A stretch of DNA of 64,000 nucleotides from contig CM020618.1 in assembly GCA_009829735.1 (NCBI GenBank), positions 26,202,894 through 26,266,893 on the forward strand, given 5' to 3'. The position numbers were made by a program, and so were the translations under genes. Shown here in pieces: positions 41,301-54,114 of this stretch (position 1 is its first letter; every line of letters begins with the position of its first letter). The notes below the pieces were generated by a model. That model saw only the letters and a list, made by a program, of their open reading frames with translations, made no database searches and was not told where the DNA came from. This DNA is from Pyropia yezoensis. Its lineage: Eukaryota; Rhodophyta; Bangiophyceae; Bangiales; Bangiaceae.

Positions 41301-44300
41301 GAAGGAGAGTGACCGGCCGCTGGCGGGAGGCCATCCCCGCGAGAAACGTCTCCTCTTGAGCGGTCGTCTCGGGCGGGTGCGATTTTCACCCGTCGGCCGT
41401 CTGTATAAGCTGTGGTGTCGGCATGCTCGTTGGTCGCCCACGTAGCACCGCGTGCGTGACGTGACAATTTGCTTTCGGTCCGCATGCGAGGTTGAGCTTC
41501 TCAGCGTGTCGCTTCGCTCGGCAAATGCAGGCATATCACACATGAGGCAGCCAACAACAAGCGACGTCCGATATGCCAAGCCGGAGAACGCTGTCGCTTC
41601 TACCACGCGTTCTTTTTTCTTTACTTCGCTCCCTGCGCTCATTCTGAATGTCCTGCGCTCTATCCACGACCAGATAATCTGTGGGCAGCCGGGCGGCCGT
41701 GCCGGAGCACTCCTTACCAATCTTGACGGTGGCCCCTGGCCTGAGCTCTCCACACCACGCGCGCAAGTGGTACGGCCGTTCTGCGCGACACAAATATGCC
41801 CTTAGCCGCACGTTCAACTTGCTCGTGTGACGCATGCGCTCCGATCTTGCTCGCACGGGAGGGGCAGCGTCTGTCTTCTTCGTGTCCGTCAGCACAGTGC
41901 AGCACGGGGTGTGCCAGTGTGCAAATGTCATAATAATTCTACTAAATCACGTAATTACTCCTCTGGAGCCAATAAAAGGTTCGGAGGGCTCCCTCACATC
42001 TGCGAAGACCCAATTGGTCCCCTGATGCCCAGCCACCGTTTTGGAATCGTTTCAGTCACCTGCCGCCGTGAAGACGGCTGTCAGCGTTTGTGGCGGCCGC
42101 CACTGGTTCTTGCCCCGTTACGCGCCTCCGCCGTGTTCCAAGCGAGCGTGATGGCATCTTCAGCATGGTAGCTACTACAGTCGCGGCCTCAGCGGCTACG
42201 GTTACAGCGGCCGGCGGGCGGCGGGGCATCAGGTGAGGCTGCCGGCATCACGAGGTGCCGGCGGTTTACCTGGCGAGCTGCGGCGGGAGAGGGGAGGAAG
42301 GTGAGGCTGCCAGCACCGTACGATCACGTTGACCCAGAATTTTTAGGATCCTCACTGCATATCGTTTTGGAGAAGCTCCAGTATCACAATCTATGGGGCA
42401 ATTGACAAACTCCGGATGTGCACGACTTTTCGGATAGTTCAAAACTATATTTGGCGTGCACTTGTTGTCTTAGATGTGTTTTTGGACGAAACGCTTTACA
42501 CCCGCGGCGGACACCGTGCGCCGTCGGGCACGTCGCGTGCATGCGAAGGGAAGCCCTTACCAAATGGCCTTGAGAAGCGGGGAAATGGGTGCCCACCGCC
42601 GTGGCACACCAGTACCGAGACATGAGCGGTGGCGGTGAAATCTCCGACAGCCACCACTCAGACAGTCAAAATCACAAGCTGACGCCGTCTGCTACTCCTT
42701 TCGCTTCTCAAAAAGACCCTAGTTCCGCGCCTGGCGAGACTCTTGCGGCTCGGGAACTTCACGCCAGAGAGCGAACGGCGCTTAATGGACGAGCGGACAC
42801 GACTATAGTCCCAAACTGTTGCGTAATATAGATAAACCGCAGTGTCCGTGACGGGAAGAATATTATAGAATCATATCGCCCAGACTCAATACTCGCTACA
42901 GCACCGAAAAATCGGCCCCGCATGTCACGCCATCGCCTCGTGCTCGAACAGGTGCACCTTTCCGATCCAGAACCGTGACTGAAACCCATGTCAGAAGGAT
43001 TGCTGCGCACGCTGCCGTCACTCCTACAGCCAACCAGGGCGTGCGCGCTGTCAGAGAAAGATCAACGTCCTGATCAGGGCTCTTGAAGCGTATTTCTGTC
43101 AATAGTATCACGCGCGTATTTGTCAAGCGTATCTGGTTACGCGGTACGCGATTGCTCCAGAGGCACCCAAACACTCACTGAGCCAGTCGGGGGGCTGTCA
43201 AGCGTATCAGGTACTGACTTGCCCAGCTTCACAATCTTTGTGCAGTGAAGTCTAGAATCATAGTCATTTCTTGTGCTCGCGCTCATCTGGGGGCCTCCCT
43301 TTCATGTGCACATCAGACGACAAGATCCGTATCGCGCGATCAGCGGTCTGACGGCCGGTGTAATGTTCATTCCAGGCCCTGAGCACGTCAGCAGGTTGCG
43401 CTGGCGCCCCAGAGGCCCTTCAAGTGCCACTGACACAGCACAGAGCTGCCTTTCTCTGCGTCAAACTATGACCAGGCACAGCAAAGCAGGTATGGAAGGT
43501 CTTCCACTGCATGGTTTTCTGCGGCGGTTACCAGGCGCTGGGCTTAATCTGCGGCAACAAAGCTGAGTCTTTCTGATCGACCCTGCAAGCAACCTCTGCA
43601 GAGCTTTGGGATTTACAAACCTGTGGGACTGAGAAGTGATCGTTTTTTTGCGTTTTTGAACCGTTATGCCTTGCATATATTTTTTTAATAGGCCCGCATG
43701 CCACTGTGTGTGTGTGCACATGGTCTCGCAGTACCCCGAATTGTGTATCATGGCGGCAATAACAACAAGAGACCAACAGCAGGCCAATGGAACGCCTCAG
43801 AAGGCGCACCACTGGCCAATGAGTGCTCCCCGTTAGTGTGGAAGCAGTGCGATCTGAGACGTTTTCGAGGGTTCTGCCCACATCGAAGCGGGGGTAGTCA
43901 CGCTGTTGCTCTTGACTTCATGAGACAAAATTGGAGGAATTGCAAGAAAGGGGTTTTCAAGGACGTGTACGTTGCGATTTCATTCACCAGTACAGTATTT
44001 GCCGCAGGCTCGTGCTATGAGTGTCGGCTGACAGTGGGCCCATTTTCGCCCCCGAGTGTTTCAGGAGCTCCTAGTGCTCGCTAGTACGTGCTCCGGTTGC
44101 ACCCGTGGCAATGTAGGCACCAGGAGCATCGTCACTAAATGGCCGAGTGAGTTCCGCGCACTCGGGTAACATACGGCGCCCTTTCACTAACGCAGCGCCG
44201 TGGAGGGCTCAGCGGCAGCGGTAGTCACCGCCCGGAGCCGGCTGGAGGGACCTCCCAGTCCTGACACACGACCGGAATACTGTCTGTGGATGTGTACGTG

Positions 44301-44814
44301 CACAAATCGATAGCCAGTTGCGGCGATCTCGTGTGTCGCACTGCCCGTAATGACCGCTGACTGGGAATCACTCGGAACCCGCGACTCAGGTAGTCGCTGT
44401 GCGCAATTCACCGGTAGAATGCTCCGGGTGGCACCAGTCTGGGTCACTACTGGGCACTGTGTTTGTCAACTGTCGGTCCAAACGAGCGCCGTGTTGCGGG
44501 CCCGCACTGGCTGCGCAATGTGGCCCCCTCCCCCATGTGAGAGTCGTTGCCCGTCTTTGTGCAGACCACGAGGTCGGCTACAGCAACGCCACGAGAAAAG
44601 GGTTGGCGGCCGTTTCCTCGTCGCGGATTCCGGTGCACGAACCCATTCCCCGTGTAATCAGTTAACCACGTTTGCGTGCGCCACCGAGTTGGGAGGCAGC
44701 GTGACTTTATCTGCCAGACGCAAAGTAGCAGTGAGCCCCTCTAATCCTGTACCAGCAGGATTCGACTGTGAGACTGTCACGGGAGCCGCAGACTTCCCTT
44801 TTCCAGGGATGCGA
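38391..44814. other. Gene-poor stretch, middle part
   Basis: 6.4 kb without a gene I can support. Noted: a GC palindrome near 39816-39850; two adjacent non-overlapping-frame segments at 40370-40720 with coding-like composition (one reading VILPYFGQVVYHDMDDSFY) but stops between them; short direct repeats AGGTGAGGCTGCC near 42231-42310; and the arm-like repeat at 43770-43960. Probably old transposon debris. Confidence 0.4.
43770..43960 (+). repeat. Further copy of the 35-kb fold-back family arm
   Basis: Contains TTGCTCTTG, CATGAGACAAAATTGGAGGA and GCAAGAAA, plus upstream CCAATG motifs, paralleling the arms at 35.2-35.7 kb with substitutions. Confidence 0.5.
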
Positions 44815-46600
44815 TTAGTCTTCCCACTCATCAACCCAGTACTCAGGGCTGCAAGTCAACGGTACCCGAGTCACCACAAAAGGGGTGCCCAGAAGGAGGG
44901 ACAGCGACGTGTTTTCGACCACACCATAGGTCACGCCGACCTCATGGGACCCCAACCTAGTTGGCAGGGTCACGACACCGACAATGGGAAGTATCCCATC
45001 ATTGATGTCAATCATACAGTTGGCCTTAGACCTCCGACGGTGGAGTTCAACCTCATTAGGCGGCAGCAACTTGCGGATCAAGGAAGCACCTGAGCCGGTA
45101 TCCAGGACAATAAAGGCACAACATGCACGGCCTGGGGCTCGTTGCACCCGGCCAGCCACCTGCGGGTTCTCTCCTGGCAGCACGGCGGTGACCCAACGTG
45201 GGTTTTCGGTTCTTGGGAGTCCTACCTGAGGTGGGCGGACCCCTTTGGCTCGGCACAGTATCCGAGAGGGCAGACTCGTCGACTTGGCACACTTGCCGAG
45301 GCTGCAGCTGAGAGCTTCGGGCGTGCAGCTCCAGCGGTCACTCGCTTCTCGCCGACTTGACTCCGGAGTCTGAGGGCGAAGGGAAGGACGACGAGTCCGA
45401 GAACGACGTGTCCCCTCATAAGCCAAGGGCATGGCCACAGCCACTACCGGCCAGGCTCCACCCTCGCGGCGCGAGCGCACCTCGCTCGTAGCCGATCTCT
45501 CACTCACATTCTTGAAAAGTTGTTCAATGGGCTTTTTCAACTGAGGACAGTCGCATGCCAAATGTTCATCGGCGTTGCATACCCAACACCGATTATTTGC
45601 TCCCGGGAGGGTCTTCCCGACATGGGAACAGGATAAAATGCCCTAAAAGTTCCCACAGTGGCAACTCTTTTATCGTTACGGATCCGCCGAGCCGGCCGTA
45701 GCTATCGAGATTTGCGAGCCTCCTTTTTCTCCTGGGCCAACTCGGCCTGCCGTTCCTGGCGTTCCTCATCTCACAGCTTGCGGACACCCTCCCCTCTGCG
45801 GTAGGCGAACCTCGCGAACTCGGCCAGCGTCACAGTCAAAGATCCCCTGGTAGATCGGGTTGGCTACGTGGATCTCGGGCGGTACCTCACGTTGAGGTAA
45901 CAGCCGCTGGAGCAGAGGGGTATACTGACCCGACGTCTCTGCCGTCTGCACCGGCGGGCTGGGTGTAGCCACCGGCGTTTCTGCAGGGAACGCCCCCGTA
46001 GAAGGCGTTCGACCTGCTGACGTCAATGTGGCTCCCATGTTGGCAGTCACAGGGGTCGATCCCTGTTCGGAACTCCCCCGATGCAGGCGTAGGGCATAGT
46101 GTTCCCTGCGTCTGCGGGCTCAAAAGCCCCGTTCCGGTTTGGACATTTAGACCATCGGGCAAACTCGCCACAATATGATTTAAAGTGTTATTCGTCATCG
46201 TGACCGCGGGTTCCGTCAAAGCCTGCCGCTACTCATCAGTGGCCTCCCGACAGACAGTTTCTGCCAGGAGAGTGTTTCGGACTCCAGTTGAGGTTCAGTC
46301 AGCCTCGAGGGGACGATCGAGGGGTGACCACAGTCCCCAGGGGCCACAACCGAAGGCAAGGGCGTGAGCCCATCACCGACCAACAGATGTCCACCGTCCT
46401 CCGAATGCCTAGTTGGCGATGGGTCCATGCCCAAGTTGGGTCCAACCCGGGGGAATCCCGTTGATGACGCCTCCTGACCTTGGGACGTCCCCACGGGACT
46501 CACCACTGGGTGCCCGAACTTCGGAACACCATCTTCGGGGGTGTCACCCAAATGAACTCGCAAGTGAGTTGGGATATCCACTTGCCCGCCCGTTCTCTAC
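44815..46600 (-). pseudogene. Gypsy-like gag-protease remnant
   Basis: The minus-strand frame ending at 44815 carries a retroviral-type zinc knuckle (CWVCNADEHLACDC, CX2CX4HX4C, near 45548-45590; it starts in the frame just before the first ATG-like codon) and an aspartic protease (FIVLDTGSGASLI near 45077-45115, then LSLLLGTPFVV). Upstream to about 46600, gag-like segments continue in several frames separated by stops (TLAEFARFAYRRGEGVRK; EIHVANPIYQGIF), so gag is decayed. No reverse transcriptase follows downstream and no LTRs were identified. The layout gag-knuckle-protease suggests Ty3/gypsy rather than copia. Confidence 0.68.
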
Positions 46601-46855
46601 GTCCTGCTGGCTGGAGGGACCTCTAGTCCCTCTGCGACCCCAGGTACACCTACCTGTGTCTCACCAGTATTTAAAGGCAATGGAGTATGTGCGTCACTCT
46701 TGTACTCTCCGGACGACGGGGGGTCCAATGCAGATGATGTTGGCAAATAATCCGCACGACACAGACCAATACCACCGTTTCTCTGAGACAGAAGGCTCTC
46801 TATCCCGGGGTGCACCCGGAGGAACAGTTTACCTCTGTCCCGTGCCGCTCCACAG

Positions 46856-47280
46856 AATGTGGAAAAAGCCACTCGCGCACAGAGCACTCAAGTTGGGGCG
46901 GTGCAGAAGGGCTGCCTCCCGTGTCTGGGGAACCGGCAGAAGTGCAAGTCGCAACCACGCTATTCCTGTTGTGAAGAAATCCCCCAACAACGAAACAAGA
47001 AGATGGTGTTCGGGCCAACAGTTTCTTGGTCGTGAAGGGGAAGTGAGGCCAAGCCCCGCTGTCCCTACCCTCATCCCTCCAGGGTCCCCTCAGCATCTCG
47101 CCCCTCACAATCTTCCACCTCAGCACCTCCCCACCGGGCTACAAGACAACTCAAGACAAAAAAAATGCAGAAAACCCTCAAGTCCATGCTCGACTTACTA
47201 TCAAGCCCAGTATCCCTGACTTCGGGAAATTCGAGATCAAATGCAAAGAGAGAATCGGGTCAGACGAGCTGTCTCCCGAT
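46856..47280 (+). repeat. Cys-rich dispersed repeat, copy B
   Basis: Diverged copy of the unit also at 55597 and 48511. Plus-strand translation includes TQVGAVQKGCLPCLGNRQKC, KMVFGPTVSWS, AENPQVHARLTIKPSIPDFG and ERIGSDELSPDF. It extends further 3' than the copy inside the copia element. It lies next to the gag end of the gypsy-like remnant, in the opposite orientation. Confidence 0.7.
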
Positions 47281-48510
47281 TTCGTGTTGAGCGCCCTGTC
47301 CCCTGCGTGGGGCCAGTTCTGCCACAAATCCGTGGCCAGCGTCGCCCCTGAAGGGACGAGGGAGATGGTCATCAAGTCGTGCTCTAGGGCGTTTTTGCCT
47401 GGTTTGCAGCATTGCTCATGGACGCGAGGCAGAAATACTGTGAAGGCCACAAACCCCGCTGTTCGATGAGATACCAACTTTTGCGATAGGTATGTCTCTG
47501 CGGAATTCCGTTGCCTCGTCGGCCGTGGGTATATCGTGTCAAACCGTTGTGTCGCGCAAAATTTATCGACGGACGGATTTGACAAATGGCGCCATGAGCG
47601 CACAAGGGCAGGATGGTCGCTGTTGCCGCACTGAGCCCAGAGCCGACAGTTATCGCTTGGACCGCTTCGCTGACTCATCCACCATAACTCATGGACCAAG
47701 ACAAACCAGGGGCATCATGCCCGTGATTAATCCGCTTGTTTGGCAAACAGCGTCGCAGCTCAGCAGCCAAGCGCGCGATGTTCAAGGCGTCTCCGTCGCA
47801 TGGTTAAGTGTAAAGGGCTAGTCTCTGATGATTGGTCAGAGCCCGTCGGATCGTGAACGCTGTACGGGACTCTCGTACTCCTGGTGCGTCGGGCCCGCCA
47901 CCCCTCTTTGCTACGCAATGCACCTAGTGCGCTCAAGTATGAACTGCACAGGTCTGGCGACAGCTTTCTCAAAAAATCGACGCGTCCCCGAATGTGCTGG
48001 CCATGGCACCCGCAGATGCAGCGGTGAACGTGAAAGAAGTGCGCACCAGCCACTGTACCGTGTCACGTTTACACGCAAACCCGTTGCGACACTTTCAAGC
48101 CCACTGTCGCTCATTCACGAATCTCCATTCTGTCTCCATGAGAAGCTGCGCTTGAAAGCCGCAATACACGATAATTGCACGACATGTTCACGGAGGTAAG
48201 ACGTGATCGCCGGCTGATATTGCGTGCTCGGGCTGTTGTGCGGTGCATGCTCTCCTTTGTCGAGGCCGCTGGTGTTTCGGCGTCGGACAAAGCAGAAGGC
48301 AGCGAATAAGGCCGCGGAGGTTACTAGGGGGGCGTCAGAACCATCATGAGGATAGCGCAGAGGTACCAGCCGGCATGACGGCGAGAAAGGCAGATACGGT
48401 AGCCGAGGAGATTGCGGCGGTCGAGAATGGCGGACAGTGAGGCAACGGCAATCGCCCAGTCTCCAGGAGAAGGCAGGGCTGTGTCGGTTGTAAATACCCT
48501 GCCAACACCC
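47281..48510. other. No gene recognised
   Basis: Between two copies of the Cys-rich repeat; no domain-bearing frame, RNA gene or ordered repeat seen. Confidence 0.4.
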
Positions 48511-48905
48511 GGACCCGAACTGGGGAGCCATGTGAGCACTGGCTACCGCGTCGTGGGAATCAAAAGATGTGCAGGTCGCACACACGCTATTCCTGTTGAC
48601 CAAGCCGTCCGCGACAAAGCAAGTTGAGGGTCTGTCGGCCAATAGTTTCTGGACCGGGACGGGGAAGCGAAGCCCAGCCTCTCTTTCCCTTAACTCCTAC
48701 CCATCCAATTCCCCTAACAATTTCTTGATTCAGGATCTGACACCCTAGCACTCGCCCACGGGGCCACAAGAAAACTCTTGACGATGCATTGCAGGACACC
48801 CAAAAGTCGGAGTTGGACTGGCAATCATGCGAGAAAACCCAAACTTAGGGAAATTCGGGATCAAAAGCAATGAGACGAATGGGTTATCCGAGCTGACTCC
48901 CGGAG
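48511..48905 (+). repeat. Cys-rich dispersed repeat, copy C (most decayed)
   Basis: Retains RRGNQKMCRSHTRYSC, VCRPIVSGPGRGSEAQP and NPNLGKFGIKSNETNGLSEL, aligned in order with copies A and B but with stops and frame changes. Confidence 0.6.
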
Positions 48906-51900
48906 CCCGTGTGGCGTGGTCTGCCCCCCCGTTGGGCCAGTACCCCAACACGGATGTGACGCATCACATGTAAAAAGCCCAGGAGAGCTGGTCGAAGAGC
49001 TTCAGGGCACTTCTCGTTCAACAGGAAAGATGCAAGCTCGTGCAGCAGGCACCCACCTTCACAGATGCAGCCGCGGGTAGAAGACCGTGATGGCCAGCGT
49101 ACTGCAGCGCCGCGTCGCCTCGCTCGCCCACACTGGGCCGCAGAGGCGCCCATGACGACGGAGGACAATGGGACACGCGGGCCTGGGACTCGATCGGGAG
49201 GAGTAGGCTCTTTGAAAAATCTCACGACCCACTTGACCGCAGTCAGTGATTTATCGTTAGTTCTTGCCTCAAAATGCCCCCGACTGCTTCCCACGCAAAG
49301 ACATTCAGTTGCCGTGGATCGCCGTCTCATTTTGCCCTACACCGACAGTTGTTGCGTGTTCGCAGATCAGTAGTGCCTCGGTCAAGTGGATTCAGAACAT
49401 GGGCACACACATATCAAGGTCGCAGAGCGTCGCGACGACTGCTGTTTCTTTCAACTGAGTCTAGTCGGGGCAAGTTTACATGTTGTGGTAAGCTGTACTG
49501 AAGCGCTATGCAAAAAAAAAAGAGAATTAAAAACGTCTGCATGATGGCGGCAGTACAGTTGGAACTCTGTTTCTCAGAATCTGGTCTTAGGCTCTGATCG
49601 CGCTTGTCCGGAGGCCGAATGAAGCAGCCAAGACCTAGCTTGAGTCGCACATGACTAACTTCGCACGCTAAAATTTAGACGAGCAAATGGAGCCTTGCCG
49701 GCGCAGAAGACTCAGCTCGTTCGCGCTCCGTGTGCTGCTCCGAGCCCCGCTTCAAGCCACGCGCACCGTCGCGGCTGTGCCTCCGTCCACTTGGGAGCGA
49801 CCGGGGCGGTGGCAGGGTCTTCGCCGACGGCCGTCGGCGGCCATGCAGCTGCTCATTGGCGCTGTCGCTCATTGTGTACTGGCGCATGAAGCTGGAGTTG
49901 TCTCCGTTGTCGTACCTTCTCTCGTCCTTCCGGACGACTACACTGCACAATCGCCTTCTTCTCGAGCTCGCATGCTCATTCCTCATGACCTTCGAGTACT
50001 GGGGTACGAATGCCATGGTTTTGTACATACTGCGACTACCCAACGGCGCTAACTGAAGGGCCCGCTAGTAAGGATTGAAGCAGCGCTCTAGCCGGTCTCC
50101 ACCTTTCTTCTCAATGCCTGAAAAGGATAATATTGTTGGTCATCTTCATGGGACATGGGGAGCTGTCCAGGTGGGTACAAGTTCGGGGCATCAACCGTTC
50201 TCATGTGACGATCGCTCGCTGGGCTAGCGCACGTGTGCGAATGGAGCCTAGGTCTACCTTCGAGCCAGTCATGCCCGAAAGATGGCGAATAGATGACAGG
50301 TAAATGTAGTTGTACATTGCGTTGCGACCTGGAGTACATGCGGAAGTCGCCGAACATCAGGTCTTTCTCAAAAAGTACATTCTCCGGAGCCCTCTCCTTC
50401 CCAAGCGCCGTCTGTCCTTCCGCCAGCCACTTGCAAGCTCCTGTGGGTATGCGTGTTCAAGGACTATTGTCTCCCTATTCCGACGAGTTCCCTCTGCAGC
50501 TTCTTACTGCGTAATGGCCTTTCGCGACGCCGCCTTTGCCGTGGACGGCAACTCGCGCGCCTGCCTGTTCTCCATTCGCGGTCTTCAGTAACCTGCAGAG
50601 TTGGTCGAATGAACAAGAGCTTCCAGGGTGTCGCTGCCGGACCGAGCAGTCGGCATCGCGGCGCTTCTGCGGAACGATCCTCTGGCACCCAAAACAGCCC
50701 ACCGATCTTGCGCCATCAGTATGGCGCTCTCGGCTTGGAGATAGTAAAAAATTGAACTTCCTTAAGAGCCTGTGCGCCCACGTGCCTTGGCGTCGTGCCC
50801 AAGAGAGTGCAGCACGGTCAAGAATGGTCGGGAAGAAAGAGGGGAGAGGACAGTGCGAAAATAGCAAAGGGTGGGGGAGCAGGAACAGCGACCACGTAGA
50901 CGATGGTGGGAGAGCAGTGAGGGCGGGCGGGGTTGGAAGGAAGGTGCGTCGCAGTGGCTGACACCGTGAGCTCAAGAGGCATACGCGGAGCGGCACCACA
51001 CGCATTGGCCTATTGATGTGCCACAGCAGGGCACCCTCCGTTCTAAGTGTTCGCTTCAATTGGTGCTAGTACAGTTGTGCTGTTGGGGTGGGTGCACAGC
51101 CACTTAGGATTGCTGCTCGCAAAAGGAATGGAAGTGCCCGCTGCAAGGGTCGCACGTGCCACCCCTGCTCCGTGGTCCTGGGACGACCCGTTCCCTGGAC
51201 TGCACGAAACGACGCCTTTGGCTGCTCTGAAACAGATATGGAGGCGCTTTGTGGTAGATATCCAGGCGGCTCTACAAAGGGGAAGCCGACCGCCACGTGT
51301 AGAAGAAGTGCATTCAACGCGTCTGAGTGTGTGCAGATGGCATCACCACGTGCGGAGTAACGATACGCATGCCGCCGTGGAAAGTTCTTGCTGAGATCCT
51401 CGTGGTATCCGTGAGGATCAGCACCTTAAGCATTAAATACGTCTCATTCAGACGGTGCTCTGTATGATGCCAGTTTGATACTTTCGCGGAAAACCCTCTC
51501 GATGCGCTTGTTAAATACTTCCGCTGAAAAACCTTTCGCTGCGCTTGCTTGATGCACGCGTCGTACCTCGCGGCCTGATAGCCTTAATCAGACCTCCCTC
51601 AATCCGATCCCGCTGATGCCCGTCATTCTTTCCCAGGCAGCATTCCAGGCACCAGCATCTCGAGATAACGCTGAATGCTAGTCTTAATGACGATTGGCGA
51701 ATCAGTCAAACGATCCTTGCCGTCGCTCCCATCCTTGAGACCGATGACATTGCCCTATTATCGCGAATTAGCTTTGAAGACAGCACCGTCACGAGGTAGC
51801 TCTGAATGCAGCCTTCATGATTGACAAACAAGCGAGGCCAGCTTTACTGTCGCTGTCATTCCCGAGACCAATGAAATTGACCATTCACCGCCAGTCAGCT

Positions 51901-52993
51901 TAGTCGGCAGCGTTGCACGCACTGCTGAGTGACTGGCGTCCTCATGCTGTGCCTGTTTGCAGGCTTACTCACCTCGCGCACTCGACACCCCAGGGTAGAG
52001 AGCGAGATCGCCAGGACTCCCCGGATCGCGTGAACTGCTCCTCCACGCGTAGCCGCACATGATTGTGAAGTGCGGAGCGGCTGTCGAGGACCCGTGGGAC
52101 TCCAGCAAGGTGCACGTCCGTGATCGTGGGCCGTTTCCTCAAGGTGCCTGGTGTAGAAAATTCAGTTGGGACCCAGCTGTTCCTAGCTCGAAGCAGCTTT
52201 TTTTCGTCATTGGAACAAGCGGCCGACGTTTTTAATCGTTACCGACGAAAGCACCCCATGAGTTACAGTAGAGCCTGCTGAAACAGGACAGGTTGCCCCG
52301 AAGGAGACGAGGCCTGGACTTGGACAGCCACTGGTTGGAACTCTTCTTTCCACTTCGAGCATCTTTAGTTCAAACGTTTTCAACAAGCACAATGTGCATG
52401 TCACATTTTATGCAAAGCTGAAGAATTTGAATTTACGCTTCCATCACAGATGAGATCAGTTTGGCAAGAAACGATGGGAGGGGGAGATGCGCGCGGGCCC
52501 GCTCATGGCGAGGCCGCCTATATAATCCCGCGTGCCGCACGTGCCGGTCGCGCCCAACGTCCCGGGCGTGCTGCGCGTGCCGGCCGTGCTGCGCGTGGCG
52601 GACGTGCCGGGCCGGACGCGCCGGGCATTCCGGTCATGAAGGCGGTGGTAGGCATGCGGCGCGTTCAGGGCGTTCCGGTCGGTCAGGCGAGGTTGGGAAC
52701 GCGACCAGCTGGGCTCGATAGGTCGGTATCACAACTCTTACGCCATTTCTTTTACGTATACTTTATAAACTTTCTCTGAAGCGGGTAGGTACACGTCAAA
52801 AAAGGTTAATCTGGGCCCGCACCTATCCTAGCTCGCCGCCGCGCGCCCACAGCCCTCTGCTCCTCTGCCTTTCCTGCCTCCACACCCTCTTAACCGTGCC
52901 ATCCCAACCCCCGGCCGCGACAGCCGTCACCGCTGCCGCGCGCCGGCCGTCCTCTGCCCCCCCCACCTTCCCCGCCTCCACACCCTCACAACC
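48906..52993. other. Gene-poor stretch, right part
   Basis: About 4 kb with no gene supported. Frames at 49687-50052 and 51047-51394 are open but lack domains. 51400-52440 is the most AT-rich part and has two short similar pieces (CTCTCGATGCGCTTG / TTTCGCTGCGCTTGC near 51497-51551). A CGTGC-type GC minisatellite at 52545-52640 follows a TATATAAT motif at 52518. Confidence 0.4.
52545..52640. repeat. CGTGC/GCCGG-rich minisatellite
   Basis: Irregular tandem units such as CGTGCTGCGCGTGCCGGC repeated with variation over about 95 bases. Confidence 0.6.
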
Positions 52994-53035
52994 GTGCTAA
53001 CCCTACCTCTGGCCGCGACACCTGCCACCGCCGCC
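52845..53035. repeat. Direct duplication of about 95-115 bases
   Basis: CCTCCACACCCTC, AACCGTGC and GGCCGCGACA occur in the same order in two adjacent halves (around 52875-52925 and 52975-53030). Confidence 0.6.
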
Positions 53036-53650
53036 GCCGCTACCGCCGTTGCAGGTCAAGTGCCACTCAGCGGTCCGCGACCCGGCGTGGCGGCCAGCAC
53101 GCGGTGCGTGCGCGTGCGAGCGCAGTTGGGAGGGAGGATTTCCACTGGTTTACGCCTCTGTGCTTGCGCCGCACCTTACCGCCGCCCTTTCCACCTCTTA
53201 TGTGCGCCTCGTGGTGGGATGTTGGCAGCGGCCGGGGCCTTGGTGAGGGCGGCGGCGTATGCGGCCCCCGAGTGGAGACAGCGATGGCGGCGTGTGGCTT
53301 CGGCGGCGGCGGCGACAGCGGTGGCGGCGGCGGTGGTGTCGGTGCGCGACACACCCCCCACTCCCCGTTTTGCCATTGCCGGATCGGGCGGTCCGCCTCG
53401 CCCACCCAACTGCCGCCACCGGTACCTAACCTTGGGCTTCCAACGCCACGTCCGACGCGCGGCCGGGGGAGCCTTCCAGTGAGGTGGTAAAAGTCGGAGC
53501 TCTACTACGCTATCAGAGGCTTCACGCAGCTGCCCCTACTCTGGGGCGGCGCCGGCAGCAGCCGGGATGACGTCATTGACATTTACATCGACGGCGGGGG
53601 CGGCGGCCGCGGCAAGGCGGTTGCACCGCCGGAGGAGGCGGCGGAGGCAG
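52994..53650 (+). other. Coding-like remnant or unrecognised exons
   Basis: An open frame 52994-53482 has an Ala/Thr-rich transit-peptide-like start, and a separate frame at about 53490-53650 reads SELYYAIRGFTQLPLLWGG then SSRDDVIDIYIDG, ending just before GTACGG, a donor of the kind used elsewhere here. The second piece has protein-like composition but no family I recognise. It could be an internal exon or a decayed duplicate of a host gene. Confidence 0.3.
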
Positions 53651-54114
53651 GTACGGAGCGGCTGATCCGGGCGGTCGCCGTCTGCGCCCGCTGGCGGCGG
53701 CGATCGGAACTAATATGTAAATTGGATTTCTGTGGCGGGTCTCTTGGAGTGAGACGGACTTGGCGGTCCCGTGTCGCCCCGCAAAGACAAGTGTCCAATG
53801 TGTGGAAGATTTCTGTGCTCACCTGATCGGACCTGTTCCGTCGATTGGGTCACCATTTGTGTGGGGCTGTAGGCCCTTGAGGTGTGGCGTCGGTCCCCGC
53901 TGGGGACCGCCGACGAAGAAAGGCAGCGTGCCTTTCTCTTTGGACGACAGGTTCTGGGCCCAGCTCGACGCTGGACTGGAAGTCATCTGTTTCTGCCAGC
54001 CGTGGGTGTGTGACAACCCCACGGGCTAGATCGTTGGGCACGTTACCCCCTTAGCCGGGGGACCCATTGCAAGGAACGAAGCCTGACAGCCCCTCACGCA
54101 AGACGCCTAGCGCC

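Noticed and set aside
44350..45093. 247-codon plus-strand frame
   Set aside because: Antisense of the gypsy-like protease region, which has the diagnostic DTGS and zinc knuckle on the minus strand.
53760..54114. Candidate LTR of the copia element
   Set aside because: No matching copy downstream of the pol remnant and no recognisable primer-binding site.
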